Positions 24,468-35,534 of a DNA stretch of 52,750 nt are shown here, in pieces; the stretch's first letter is position 1, and every line of letters starts with the position of its first letter. The notes below the pieces were generated by a model. It was not told the DNA's origin and ran no database searches. It saw only the letters and a list, made by a program, of their open reading frames with translations. Position numbers and translations under genes: made by a program. Source of the stretch: Asterionellopsis glacialis. Taxonomy: Eukaryota > Bacillariophyta > Plagiogrammaphyceae > Rhaphoneidales > Asterionellopsidaceae. The DNA lies in contig WKLE02002987.1 in NCBI GenBank assembly GCA_014885115.2, positions 1-52,750 on the forward strand, written 5' to 3'.

Positions 24468-26567
24468 ATGATGAAATGTGTATTACAAGTTCTTACTGTG
24501 CTAATCCTATTGATGGAAGCGCAGAATTTATTTATTCTTGCAGTTGCTGATAATGAAATACAACCATTTGGGTTACAATCCAACAAGGCATCACGTGACA
24601 TGATTGCCGGTAGTATGGTGTATGATTCGGCACAGCATACAATGTATGTGACAGGTACTATGATATCACCCTCATCTACTAGTGGTAATAATGAGGAAAA
24701 AGTGAATTGTTATCTTGCGAGTATTCGTCTTCCTACTGCCGATGGCAATGAAAAACCCGAATGGCAATTTATACATGAAATAGGGAATAATGGTGATGAT
24801 AATGGTAAAAATAATGCAAAAGAAACTTGTTTTTCAATTACACAAGTGTTGCAGCAGGAGCAGGAACAACGGAAACAATTGATCATTGCAGGAAGTACAG
24901 AATATGGAGGCATCCTAACGTCCGATATCCGGCCTGACGATGGTGTAGTACAACCACTTGTCTATGGGATGGTGATGGATATTGGTGTGGATGATGCTTC
25001 ACCCAATAATATGGCACACTTTATAAGTTCTAATCTTCATGGGGGCACTATTATAAACAATGGAACTGTACAATATTCCTTGGGAGTTGTAAGTACACCT
25101 GCTCCACCTGATAATGATAATGGTGCTGCAAATGTCGATCAGTACGTCTTTGTAGCATCTCTTGTGCTATCGTCATCATCAACGTCGTCTACAAGTTCAC
25201 CATTAGATGGAATTAACCTAGCACGACATGGTACGAATAAAGGTGATACGTATTCTGTATTGTTACAGAAATATAAAGTACAACGACCAGAAAGTGGTCA
25301 GCAGCTAGTTGTAAAAGAAACAATGGAACGACTATGGAGTCAAACATTTACACCTGTAGAGGGTGAATCAGTATCCTTATCATCTTCGATTGTACCAATA
25401 CCAAGCGAAAATGCGATATTGATTGCAGGATCGACACGTGGATATGGATACGAATTTGGTGCCAATATGAAATCAGTAAATGATTATGATGGATTTCTTA
25501 CCAAAGTCAATATGGACGATGGATCAATACCCATACCATTCAATGTATCGGAAACGAACAATATACACTCGACATCCTATAGTGCACGGATAAGGACTCA
25601 AATTGAACGTGATGATTATGTAACAGCTATATGTCATTCTGATAGTTATGCATATGTGGTGGGGTATACGACAGGGATTATGGCATCAAGTACTAGAAAG
25701 AATGACCGTCGTCGTCAGGCAGAATTCCAACAAGATAATGAACAACAGCAGTACCATGGCTATGTCCAAAAATATTTTCTAAATAGTCTAGATGTAACAT
25801 GGCAACATCAATTGTCCATCATTGAAAATGATGATGATAATGTTGATAGCGCAAATGATGTTCCTGCTAGTAGTTCTACTGGTGACATTGGTGTCAAAGC
25901 TTTGGCTTGTGGAGTCACAAAAGATGGAAAACATTTGTATGTTGCAGGACAAGTCTTAAATGGTGGACTATTGGAAGGTGTCACGGACGATATTTCATCG
26001 TCTCATGGGGGTGATGATATATTTGTTTCATATTATGATGCAGATCAAGGTGACTTACTGTTTATCAAACAAATGGGTACATCCCAAAATGAAAATCTTG
26101 CATGGGGTAATGGTGGACTTGTTGTAATAGATCATAATTTGGAGGAAGAAACTAGCGGTGGCAGCACACGCAGTAGTAGTATGGCTGTTCTCTTTGGTGA
26201 TACCAAAGGATCGTTCATGAGAAATCGTGACGAAGAAAATGATGATGAAAATAATATTTTTATTCTTTCAGTATCCAATGATGGACAATACAAAAAAATG
26301 AAACTACAGCAAAACCAAGATTCATCATCTTCGTCATCACAAGATTCTTCTAGTGATGTCACTGATGCTGAAACTTGGAATGAACAAAATTTACGAAACA
26401 ACTCCTCTAAAGGTGGTATGATTACTGGAATCTTATTCTCAATTATCTTGGTTGTTCTTATTGTCGGTGTTATATATTGGAAAAGACAACAATCACAGAA
26501 AGAAAAATCATATGATAATGAGAATGACAATGATCAAGAGATTGGTTCTGTTCCATCAGTCACTTAA
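24468..26567 (+). CDS. Type I membrane protein with SBBP-like repeats
   Basis: An intronless 699-residue protein. Residues 1-27 are a signal peptide (VLQVLTVLILLMEAQ core). The ectodomain shows recurring strand motifs such as MYVTGTM, AYVVGYTTG and LYVAGQVLNGG. The stretch DDIFVSYYDADQGDLLFIKQ followed by MGTSQNE is typical of SBBP/beta-propeller repeats of secreted proteins. Asn- and Asp-rich insertions separate the repeats. Before the membrane is a Ser/Asp-rich stalk, then a helix (ITGILFSIILVVLIVGVIYW, about 654-675) and a short charged tail. This indicates a cell-surface or endomembrane receptor-like or adhesive protein. Two ATGs lie back to back at 24468 and 24471; either gives the same signal peptide. 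No ligand is indicated. Confidence 0.75.
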   Translation: MMKCVLQVLTVLILLMEAQNLFILAVADNEIQPFGLQSNKASRDMIAGSMVYDSAQHTMYVTGTMISPSSTSGNNEEKVNCYLASIRLPTADGNEKPEWQFIHEIGNNGDDNGKNNAKETCFSITQVLQQEQEQRKQLIIAGSTEYGGILTSDIRPDDGVVQPLVYGMVMDIGVDDASPNNMAHFISSNLHGGTIINNGTVQYSLGVVSTPAPPDNDNGAANVDQYVFVASLVLSSSSTSSTSSPLDGINLARHGTNKGDTYSVLLQKYKVQRPESGQQLVVKETMERLWSQTFTPVEGESVSLSSSIVPIPSENAILIAGSTRGYGYEFGANMKSVNDYDGFLTKVNMDDGSIPIPFNVSETNNIHSTSYSARIRTQIERDDYVTAICHSDSYAYVVGYTTGIMASSTRKNDRRRQAEFQQDNEQQQYHGYVQKYFLNSLDVTWQHQLSIIENDDDNVDSANDVPASSSTGDIGVKALACGVTKDGKHLYVAGQVLNGGLLEGVTDDISSSHGGDDIFVSYYDADQGDLLFIKQMGTSQNENLAWGNGGLVVIDHNLEEETSGGSTRSSSMAVLFGDTKGSFMRNRDEENDDENNIFILSVSNDGQYKKMKLQQNQDSSSSSSQDSSSDVTDAETWNEQNLRNNSSKGGMITGILFSIILVVLIVGVIYWKRQQSQKEKSYDNENDNDQEIGSVPSVT

Positions 26568-27109
26568 AATAATGATATCTTTAGACGAACGCTGTCGATT
26601 TAGAATTATATTTCATAGAATTAGAATGTTGTGTACGATTTCCAAATTATGTTGTGTCACTGATCACACAATACAAAAAAGAACAAAGGAATTGAAGTAT
26701 TGTAATGGTGTGGTCTTTGTCACCTACATCAAAGGTAGAATGTCCACCCAGGGTCCTTGCAAAGGCAGAGGTTGAGTGTACCGTCTCGTGACTTCTTTTC
26801 GCGGATGATCGTAGCACGTTGCCTTTTGATTAGACGATCTTTCATTTAAAATTTGCTTAATTTATGTTACTACTAAAGTCAAGCAACTTTAAGTTATTGT
26901 TTAGACGATATTGCCTATCTCGCATTGAAGTCATTCAGAGGTCTTTGAGTTGGACATGGTTCTGGTGTTTGTGCTGCCAATAGTACTTCATAGTTTCCGA
27001 TTTTATCATCGTCTTCTTCTTCTCCTTGGCGTTCTTGTTGTTCTTCGGTGTAGGTGGTGGCTTAGTGAAAATCCTGTTCTGCTTGTTCTGCTTGCTGCTG
27101 AAAAGTTCA
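26568..27109. other. Convergent intergenic region
   Basis: 542 bp between the SBBP-like gene (+) and the decayed end of the coiled-coil gene (-). On the minus strand, CAG-rich sequence near 27060-27110 looks like residual coding DNA from the coiled-coil gene beyond a second stop codon. Otherwise nothing is seen. Confidence 0.45.
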
Positions 27110-27301
27110 ACCTGATCCTCGACGATTCTGTCTGAGATTCATTGGACATTGCGTAATTTCTTCTCCCATTGGATTGGCAGTACTATATTGGTTGTTTGCT
27201 TGTGCAAGGAAGGCTTCGTAATCTCCAATCTTATCTTCCTGGTCTTTATTGTCACTTTGCTGAGAAAAGGGTTCTTCTGAATTTTCGTTTTCTTTCCACG
27301 T
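27110..27301 (-). pseudogene. Open frame after the stop codon: lost C-terminus of the coiled-coil gene
   Basis: Immediately after the TGA at 27302-27304 the same frame stays open for 64 codons to a TGA at 27107-27109. It repeats the upstream coding sequence: the motif DKIGDYEA encoded at about 27430-27460 recurs here, and the DNA block around it is nearly identical. In the upstream repeat the codon equivalent to the stop is TGG (Trp). The simplest reading is a nonsense change that removed a repeat unit; programmed readthrough is an alternative. Confidence 0.6.
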
Positions 27302-28837
27302 TCACACCATCGACATTCGTCGATGCCTTGCCTTGTTTGCTTCATTTTTATAGTCATTGAAGGAAGCGATTTTTGGGTGTTTCTCGTCAATTCGTTGTTG
27401 TTGTTGTTGTTGTTGTTGCTCCTGCTCTTGAAGCAAGGCTTCGTAATCTCCAATCTTATCATCCTGGTCTTCATTGCGACTTTTATGAGAGATTTCTTTT
27501 ATTTCTTCATTGTGTGTCCACGTCCACCCCAAGGATACTCGTCGATGCCCTGCCGAGATTGCTTCGTTTTTGCAATCAGCAATTTCGGGGTGCTTCTCAC
27601 TAAGTCGTTGCTGCTGCTGTGGAAGGTGGTGGTCACTGTGGTTCTTTTGATGATCAGAAGATAGTAAATACCAAGGTCTGCCCAAAGTGCTAGATCCATT
27701 CGAACCTCTTCTGCTTAGTTGCTTTTGTTTTTGATAGTTGCTGGTGGTGAAGACTCCAGTGTCACCAAGCGAAGCTCGTCGTGAATTTCTGGTACAAATG
27801 TCCTTGTTGATATTGATGTTGCTGTTGACCTTTTTGAAATTGGTGGTGGTGTTAGTAGTATTAACAATACTATCCCATAATGAATTTCGTCTTCGATATG
27901 GTTTTTCAGACTTGGATGTTACAAATTGTTCATCATCTATGTCTTCATCGTGCTTGTAAACCGCACACTTCTGTTCTAGTCTTGATACGAGACTATTAAG
28001 TCGCTCATCAGGTTGAAGCACAGATGGAACATCTAATGAAAGTTGACGCCATTCGTTGCGTTCATTTTGCAGGATACTTTCGTGTATTTGTTTCATTTCA
28101 TCGTGTTGCGCTTCCAATTTCTCTGCAAGTTGTTGACTAAGATCTTGAATTTCATGGTACATGGATATGATCTTTTGTACTGAATTAGTCAGTACTACAT
28201 GATTTATGTCATTCAATTGGTCTACTTTTTGAACTGCCCATTCAACCATTTGCTTTAATTCATCTCCCATAAATTCCAGCTGACTCTCAGCCATTAAAAA
28301 TTTATGTATACCACAAAGAACCTCAGTCTCCAGCGCCATTACAGTTGCTGTCATATCTGTTGTGCGTTCTATCGCGAAACCTGGTGAATTTCTCCTTGCC
28401 TTCGTCATGCAAGCTACATGAATGCGTTGAACTTCTAGATCCAAAAGCACCGGTGGTAGTAAACTTCTTTGTACAGATCTGTCACTCCAACTGATTCCTT
28501 GCATTTGTTGCTGTTGTTGTTTCTGATCCAAAAGCACCGGTGGTAGTAAACTTCTTTGGACAGATCTGCCACTCCAACCAATTCCTTGCATTTGTTGCTG
28601 TTGTTGTTTCTGATTTTTCTTCAAGTTCTTTTCATAGTGTTCATTATAACGAACACCAGAAAAATTATTTGAAAAGAAACTTTCGAATCTTTCTCTTTGC
28701 AACTTCAAGTGTTCTTCTGCTTCATTCTTTTCCAACGAATGAAGACTTTGTCGTTCCTTCGTAGCTGCTCGAAATTCTTGTATTTCCCATTTTGCACGGT
28801 CAATTTCTTGATCTAAGGCGTTGATACTTCTCTCCAT
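27302..28837 (-). CDS. Repeat-bearing coiled-coil protein, probably C-terminally truncated
   Basis: An intronless 511-residue protein with no enzyme motif. The N-terminal 75 residues and about 150-290 are coiled coil. Between them is a perfect-length tandem repeat of two 29-residue units (QKQQQQQMQGI, then RSVQRSLLPPVLLD). The C-terminal half is basic and Ser-rich, with RRXS sites (RRNSL, RRASLG, RRGSNG, RRVSLG) that fit basophilic kinase targets. Two longer units, each with EKHPXIA, then KNEA and HRRXS, follow. The frame stops inside the second of these, while the DNA beyond continues the repeat (see 27110-27301). A cytoskeletal or scaffold role is plausible but unproven. Confidence 0.7.
   Translation of the reverse strand: MERSINALDQEIDRAKWEIQEFRAATKERQSLHSLEKNEAEEHLKLQRERFESFFSNNFSGVRYNEHYEKNLKKNQKQQQQQMQGIGWSGRSVQRSLLPPVLLDQKQQQQQMQGISWSDRSVQRSLLPPVLLDLEVQRIHVACMTKARRNSPGFAIERTTDMTATVMALETEVLCGIHKFLMAESQLEFMGDELKQMVEWAVQKVDQLNDINHVVLTNSVQKIISMYHEIQDLSQQLAEKLEAQHDEMKQIHESILQNERNEWRQLSLDVPSVLQPDERLNSLVSRLEQKCAVYKHDEDIDDEQFVTSKSEKPYRRRNSLWDSIVNTTNTTTNFKKVNSNININKDICTRNSRRASLGDTGVFTTSNYQKQKQLSRRGSNGSSTLGRPWYLLSSDHQKNHSDHHLPQQQQRLSEKHPEIADCKNEAISAGHRRVSLGWTWTHNEEIKEISHKSRNEDQDDKIGDYEALLQEQEQQQQQQQQRIDEKHPKIASFNDYKNEANKARHRRMSMV
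28439..28612 (-). repeat. Tandem duplication, 2 x 87 bp, in frame
   Basis: Units at 28439-28525 and 28526-28612 differ at only a few positions and each encodes 29 residues. The CAA/CAG run inside each unit is a likely source of the slippage that created the duplication. Confidence 0.85.
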
Positions 28838-29991
28838 TTTTTAAGGAAAAATAGAAATGATGAATGTGCACAAAATTTACAAAAGGTGAGCGTCCACAAT
28901 CCCTTTCTACTTTCCAAATATGGTTTGCCTTGTGTTTGCCTCTTCCTTTCTCTTTCTTTCCCTTTTAGTATTTCTCGGTCTTTGAGAGAATTCAATTGCT
29001 ATAGTCTACGCTGTACCAGGTTCTTCCTAGTACGAACTTTGCTTTCACTCGTACCTGTACCTGGTACAGTTAGTAGGTCCTAGGATCCTCTAGAGAGCAA
29101 GCAAGAAAGTGAAGATCGAGGGATCGCTTCCGACTTCTTGAGGAGACTGCACCATAGCAGGTTATAATGGCAACGTAATAATTATGCCTCTTCACAACGT
29201 GGTGCGGTAGAGGTCAGACGTCATACTCTCAGCAATATATGGGTTCAATAAGTAAATGTATATATTTCAATTAAGAATGAAAGTAAAACCAGTCTTGATG
29301 TTCATATATTGATTTTGGTCACGTATCTCTTATTTTGTTTGTTTGGTCCATTGTACAGTACAACTCATTCCTAAACTGAAATATACAGATCGTCTTCCTT
29401 TAACGAACAAATACTTCGAAATCTTGTAGGGATTAATATCCTCATATATAATTTTGATTCTGGTTAACAGATTGAAGATACTCTGTAGGGTTAAGTATTT
29501 TTTGTCAATTGAAACAAAAAAAGGGCCATTAACACTCTGGAATTCTCACGAACATCTCCTCAGCGCCACGTAGGAAGGGCTCTCTAGGACATAATTCAGT
29601 CATGCATAGGAATTAGTCCACTTTCCACATGAAAAGTGAAAAGAGTACATACAGGTACCATTGCAAGGTACCTGGGTAGGACCAGCCGAACAAAGAACAG
29701 TATAATCAGTACCAGTATGTGATTCAGTGACTTTCGGTACAGTCGAGGAAATACCAGGTATTATTTTTACCTGTTTACTGTACCAGGTACAGAAAGAGAG
29801 TTTCGGGATTATGATACCTACTCTACTATATAAATGCTTCTATGAATTACTTGTTGTCCAATCTTATAGTAGTTTATAGTTTAAGGTTAAATATAATTGG
29901 ATCCAAGAGATCTGAAAAGACTCTCTCTAGAGAGAGCGAACAGCACTAAATCACAAGATGCCTTTTAGAATTCTCCGTGAGAAGTAAATCA
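28838..29991. other. Intergenic region rich in GTACCWGGTAC palindromes
   Basis: 1.15 kb between two minus-strand genes. It holds CTGTACCAGG at 29011, GTACCTGTACCTGGTACAG at 29051-29069, an inverted pair CAGGTACC/GGTACCTG at 29652-29674, ATACCAGGTA at 29751 and CTGTACCAGGTACAG at 29778-29792. A GTAGGTCCTAG block lies near 29073 and a TCTCTCTAGAGAGAG palindrome near 29923. No coding potential is evident. Confidence 0.65.
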
Positions 29992-31858
29992 TTACTTTGG
30001 TTCACCTGGTGGGGAGACGTGGTCCCCACAGATATAATCCGACTCGTCTGGACGTGGCAATACTCCCATTAGATACAAAAAGTGCTTGAAAGACCATGCT
30101 CGTCGAAAGGCGCCCCCGTAAGGCATTTTGAAAGACCAAAAAAATAAATCAACATTGGAATCTTGGCCAGCCTTATGTTGCATCTCATACGTCGTTCTCA
30201 AAGTTGTTACATCGTTGCACGCATGCCTTACTGAATGATGGGTCGAAGCACTCATTTCACCAGAAATCAGTTTCGCACCTGGACCACATTCTTGATCTAT
30301 AGCCGAACGAAATTTACGTGCCCAATCGGTGCACCGCTCAAGCGTTTCTGTGCGAGCTTTCGTATCACTACAGGTGTAGTTACCAGAAGGAGGACCATCC
30401 GATGCACCCGAACAATCGGAGGACCATGCATGGTAGTGATGCATGTCCAAGACTGCCCAGGAACTACGCTCCTTTGAGGAAGTTGCACGGCGCCACCATG
30501 CACCAATGACATGCGTACTCCACATTTTGTCGTGCTTTTTTTCGTCGATTGCGTACTCGATAACATTGACGTACAACTCCTTGCCAAGCTTTGGTAGCGA
30601 GGATTTTCGAAATTCGTCAATGGAATCATCAAGCCACTTGAATACACGAAGATGTGGGCCATCGGGGACTTGCGTGACCGTTATATCGTCTACGTAGAAC
30701 CTACTCAAATATTCCTTGGTCATATTCGGTGGTAGTGGTGGCAAGAACGGCCCAAAGTTGCCTAGACCATCTGTGAAAACGCCTGCCAAGTGCGCTGGTT
30801 CGTTCATGGGTGACAAAGCCTGAAGGCCCTTAAATGCCTCGGGTTCAACTTCAGCAAGAGATTCTATCCATTTTACAAAGTTTTGCCAAAGTTTTCGTCC
30901 AATATCTTCCTCAGGATCCGAATAGTCGCTTGGCTGATCACCATGAGTCCAAAACCGAGGCCAACGAGGCCAAACACCAGAGAAGGTGCCTGGAGACGTT
31001 CCACCTGGATAAGTATGAATATCCAATGTAGCACCAATTCCATATTTTGCGCAGGCTTTCAAAAAGTCCACAACCAACGAACGTGGAACTTCATTTTTGT
31101 GTTGCACAAATATTTTGATGATACATGATGACGTGAGTTGGAACAACGAAAGTAACGAATTTAATTATATTCAAAAGTCTAAACTTACCTGCGGGCCACT
31201 TAACGTCTTTTCCAAAGAAAGGATCTTCACAGGTGAATCGCTCTTCAAGTGACTCTACGTCCGTATCGTCAGGATCAATTGTAGTTGGGTCCTCATCTGT
31301 AAGACACCATGACATTGGGATTCGAACGGATCTGATTCCTAGGGATGCTAAAGTTTTAAGATCATCGTCGAAATCCAAATATGATGTTCGATGCGCATGA
31401 AATACTCGCAAGGCATTGGCCAAGGACGTCTCTTTAGACAAATTGCTGAGCAAGTCTGTTTCGGAGTTCCATTGTGGGCCAGTGATCTCGGATGTATGCA
31501 AGGGCGGTAAACACATACCTGCCGTAGAATTGTCCGGTGTTGCGACTTCTACAGCGCTATTTGATGCAAAAAAATAGTCCTCCAACGCTAACCAAGAGCC
31601 TACGTTGACGCCATGTGGCATAGGAATACCATTGAGGGAAGACTTTGGAAGCAGCTCTGCTGCAGGCGAATCGTCAATTCCTCTACCGTACAGACTTACC
31701 ACCAAAGCACCAAACGCTATGATTGCTCCGCCTACCAAGATACTTAGACGTACGATGCGCCCTTTATCACCTCTCTCACCACTGCTTGATGGAGGAGAAA
31801 GAGCCCACTCGACGCCATTTGGGGTCGAGGAGGTATTTTCAACCGCTCCATACGACAT
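29992..31858 (-). CDS. Membrane-anchored GH5 exo-beta-1,3-glucanase-like enzyme, two exons
   Basis: Exon 1 is 31189-31858 and exon 2 is 29992-31088. The 100-bp intron (GTAAGT...GAAG) is in phase 1; the protein has 588 residues. A 35-residue cytosolic tail precedes a signal anchor at about 37-57, giving type II topology. The GH5 fold starts at HGVNVGSWLALEDYF and continues with LGIRSVRIPMSW and LDIHTYPGGTS. The acid/base is Glu320 in SPMNEPA and the nucleophile Glu501 in LISGEMS. This pattern fits GH5 exo-beta-1,3-glucanases, which cleave glucose from beta-1,3-glucans. In a diatom the natural substrate would be chrysolaminarin or callose-like wall glucan, which is inference. Both catalytic glutamates are present, so it is likely active. 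Confidence 0.85.
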
Positions 31859-33508
31859 GTTCGACGTTTTTAGTCACTGCTTCTTCAATCCCGTAATCTT
31901 ACTTGAAATGCCTTTCACCGTTTAGCCTTGTGGAGACCTTCGTGCTACTTGGTGCTCTTATTTGACTCCACCGATGTCGTTTTTGGTCTCTTCGACTTCA
32001 GGAGGGGCTCTCGGGAGTCAATGATGTCTGTTCAGTACGGTATTATTCTACAGCCCAAGACTCTTCTGATTTTTCTTTGGTTCCAGAAGATCCCCTCCGC
32101 CGAACGAGATCTTTCTTCGTAGTCCTATCTAGTCAAAAAAGTAATTGATACCAGTACTTCGTTGGACCTTCAGTGGGAATCGTACCGGTATCTTGACTAG
32201 AAGATCTCACCGAAAGTGCCGAAAGTACAGTAGTGCCATTCATTCGAAAATTGGGGGAAGTCTGTGCTTTGTTCCTTGTCGATAATCTTGATATGCAATT
32301 TTTTCTTCCAAAAAAACTGAACTAATGTGAACGAATAATACTTCTCCTAGTAGCATTACATAAAACTATCACTAAACACGAACGAACAACAAACACTTCT
32401 TCTAAACGACAGATGATATATCTCTTGTGCAAAAAAAAGAATCTTTTTTCCTGTATATTATGTACCAAGTTATACATAAGATTCCACGATGGCGGGAAGC
32501 TGGTTAGCAGTACCTTACCGTAAATCTTCTACCAGGTAACAACGACTGCTTCCATCAACATGGAAATGGAATAGAAGCAAACAGTAAGGGTACAGTATGG
32601 AATACTTAGAAGATTATAGAAAGAGTACTCTGCCTATTAGCAGCAAAAAATGACAGAGCATTCTTCTTCCCTGCAATTATGTCAGTGAAAAATATTCTCT
32701 GCAAAAAAATAGTCTCTGTGATAAAAAATTGCAGCTGCAAAAAAAACATACTCTGCAATTTTTAAGACATTGATTTTACATGTAAAATTGCTAGCTTTTT
32801 TGTGTTTAGCAAAAACATGCGCTGCAAAAAAAATTATTGCAGCTCTGCAAAAAAAAACATAATCTGCAAAAACTTCCCCCCAATTTTTCGAATTAATGGC
32901 ACTTTTGGTGAAGATCTTCCTACCAAAATGATCCAAACTTAGGCCCATTCCAAGGTAAAGTTTTTGGAATGTTGTTTGATTGGGCTGTATATTTTTTTGT
33001 TTGATTAGTATGAATAAAAATTATGCAACAATTTTTTGAATTATGGAAAGAAATGATCCATCAACTCCCAGATCATTTCTTTTCATAGTTGGTTTTTTCA
33101 TTGCATAATTTCCAACCACAAACAGACCATATCACCCCATATCTTGATCAATTTCTTTCTTGTTGTCAATTTTTCCCTTTGTTGCCCACTTTTGACTCAA
33201 TGATTCTTCTACTCTGTTTGATTTGGTAGGAGTTTTTTGTATGCTTGTTGGCAATCCTATCATTTGTACAAAAATACATTATTCTTCTCTTTGATAATTC
33301 TCCTAATGTGTTTTAATAGATATGGTGATAGTTGTATACTTGTTAGCTGTGGATTGCCATGATACTCAAGTTAGAATTATAGCGTATTCACCAGTATTTT
33401 AACACTAAAGTACTGAAAAAAAATGACACAATGAAAATTGGGATTCTTCATGTATATGATATTTTTCATGGATCAGCACAAGAAAAAAATGTGCAGTATA
33501 TTTTCTGG
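31859..33508. other. Gene-poor region upstream of the 608-bp element
   Basis: 1.65 kb, AT-rich, with no supportable gene. It starts with the promoter of the GH5 gene (-). It contains the A-tract repeat block listed at 32640 and a perfect 16-bp palindrome ATTTTACATGTAAAAT at 32773-32788. Confidence 0.5.
32640..32890. repeat. Irregular CTGCAAAAAAA repeat block
   Basis: At least five copies of (T/G)CTGCAAAAA(A)n appear within 250 bp, spaced irregularly, with TTGCAGC on the same strand as partial complements. The pattern is not a simple microsatellite. Origin unknown. Confidence 0.5.
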
Positions 33509-33514
33509 CCTTTA

Positions 33515-34122
33515 AGTTGTTCCAGGATTAGGTGGACCAACTTGTGATATTTGGTCTGTAGACTCCGCATAGACCCAAAATTCATATTTATAAATTATGA
33601 ACATATTCATGAATATATAATTTTATATACTTTGAAAAATTGTAATATACTATGTATGCATATTTTAATACTATTATGCTACTGGAATATACACTCAGTA
33701 TATATATGTGAATATTTTATATTATGGCACAGCCAACTTGTATTGGAATTGAATACAATCATGACTTGGCCAGTGCACTTTTGGGCATTGCAGGCTCACC
33801 CAATTGACAAAAATTTGCTGTTGAACCTAGATCTCTTCTGATCAATCTTGTGCTGTTTGCGGTACCAGTTTCTTGACACACAGCCATTTTTAACTAGCAA
33901 CCACCAGTACAGTTCCATGTGGAAGCTCCTTGTGCATGGAACCATACCAGTGATTAGTAGGGTCCAACAGGTGTGTAAAGAGAAATCAGTACCATAAAAT
34001 GGTATGTTTTGCCACCCCCCCCAAAAAATAGCACACAAAATTGCTAGCTTTGATTAATTGAATTAAAAAAATTCTATGTCACAGCCCAGTACTGGACTGG
34101 TCCACCTAATCCTGGAACAACT
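33515..34122. mobile_element. 608-bp element with 25-bp terminal inverted repeats (MITE or solo LTR)
   Basis: The left end 33515-33539 and the right end 34098-34122 are perfect inverted copies, beginning AGTTGTTCCAGGATTAGG. CCTTT occurs at 33509-33513, one base before the left end, and at 34123-34127 immediately after the right end, a likely 5-bp target-site duplication. The interior has no coding frame worth naming. The right end, read inward, recurs over about 83 bp at 51807-51889, directly after retroelement debris. That favours a solo LTR of a copia-like element (ends TGTTCC...GGAACA and a 5-bp duplication both fit). A MITE is the alternative because the inverted repeats are long for an LTR. 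Confidence 0.7.
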
Positions 34123-34127
34123 CCTTT

Positions 34128-35534
34128 CCAATTTCCAAGGTAACACACCAAATCACATAAATAAGGTGCTTAATTCCAATCAAATGAGTCAATTATAGGG
34201 CAAATTACAGGGCATATTTACATTTAAAAAACATTACCTTGAAACACATCCTAGTATCCGTTCCATTTCAAAAGGATACAGGACTAGTACTTATGAGAGG
34301 GTAGAGGTACCAATCAAGTTCAAGCAGCTTTTCATGTAGAAATTTTAAGTCCCTCAGCAGTCTGAATTGTGTAAAAGGCCCTTGAGACAGAGTCATAAAT
34401 ATGCATGTATATATACATAAATTTATTGTGTGATGATGGGTACTGCAAATTGCAAAGTTTCAACAGTGCCGGTTTCATACACTTATTTGAATACGCTTTC
34501 TAGCATTTTTTGTAGAAAGCCTTTTCAGTATATGTTTTTTTTATTTTCATTGGCTTGCTCATAAGAATTTGTCAATGACTAAATAAGTCCTATTTACTAC
34601 AGTCAAAGTTGTAACTTGTCAATTCTATTGCCTAAATTTTTCTAGCTTTTTCCCTTGATGCAATTATTTTTTTTTGTCGGTGTATTTCAAAACACTCCCC
34701 AGAATAGCCATTCTTCACACCTGAGGGTCAGGTTCTCAATGCTTTCATCTAGAAAAAATGTTATTATACCTGGTATCATTGGACTGCAACCTCTGGCGGT
34801 GCAATCAGGTTCAGAGTTAGCCAATAAACTGAAACGATTATTTATTATTGATTCGCGCCGTTAGCGAGCAGCAAGTATCAAACAAATTGGAAAAATTTAT
34901 TGAAATGTCCATGCTACAAGATACCATTATAATTTGCAACCTGACAGCCTCTCCGTTCAAACCAATATATATATAATGCAATAAATGCATACAGCATGGA
35001 TCTGCGCAATCCACTCTTATTTCAGATTTGAATCTACGAATTCAAAATGTCTGATCAAAGTAAATCTTACATAGAATATAGAGAATATTTCATTTTATTT
35101 CAAAATTTGAATTTTTGAATCGAACCACAATAATTATATGCTACTGATGTCTGTAAAAGAAAAAAGTGGTGAGTCAGAGCGCTGATGCGTACCTGATAAT
35201 ACCGAAGGTTCCGCTGGGGTATGACACCCCGGTACCTGGTATTCATTGAAACCGGGACAGCCTCTTCTGACATTGGTTCTTCCGGTTAGTTTTCCATCAA
35301 ATAAAACTGAACTGCCCGTACCGGTAGCCTAGGACTTGGACTCTTGCACATCGAGGAATAGAGAGGCACCATAAGACAATCGGCGCTTCGCTTCCCCCCT
35401 TTCGCAGAATAACCAAAGCGATCTTCGTCATACAGCATAATAACCGAAATTCACTGCTGTCAGTAAAACATATATTACAGCACTGTTACCACATTCAAGA
35501 GGCGAAAGTTGACAAACACAAGAAGAAAAATATT
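34128..35534. other. Intergenic region upstream of the GSDH-MCO gene
   Basis: 1.4 kb, AT-rich, with no recognisable gene. GGTACCTGGT at 35231-35240 is a copy of the dispersed palindromic motif. The final 300 bp should hold the promoter of the downstream gene. Confidence 0.5.

Noticed and set aside
27370..27640. Plus-strand open frames rich in Leu and Val
   Set aside because: Antisense of CAA/CAG repeats in the coiled-coil gene.
32640..32890. Possible CRISPR-like array from repeated CTGCAAAAAAA
   Set aside because: Repeat lengths and spacing are irregular, the units are too short, and the genome is eukaryotic.
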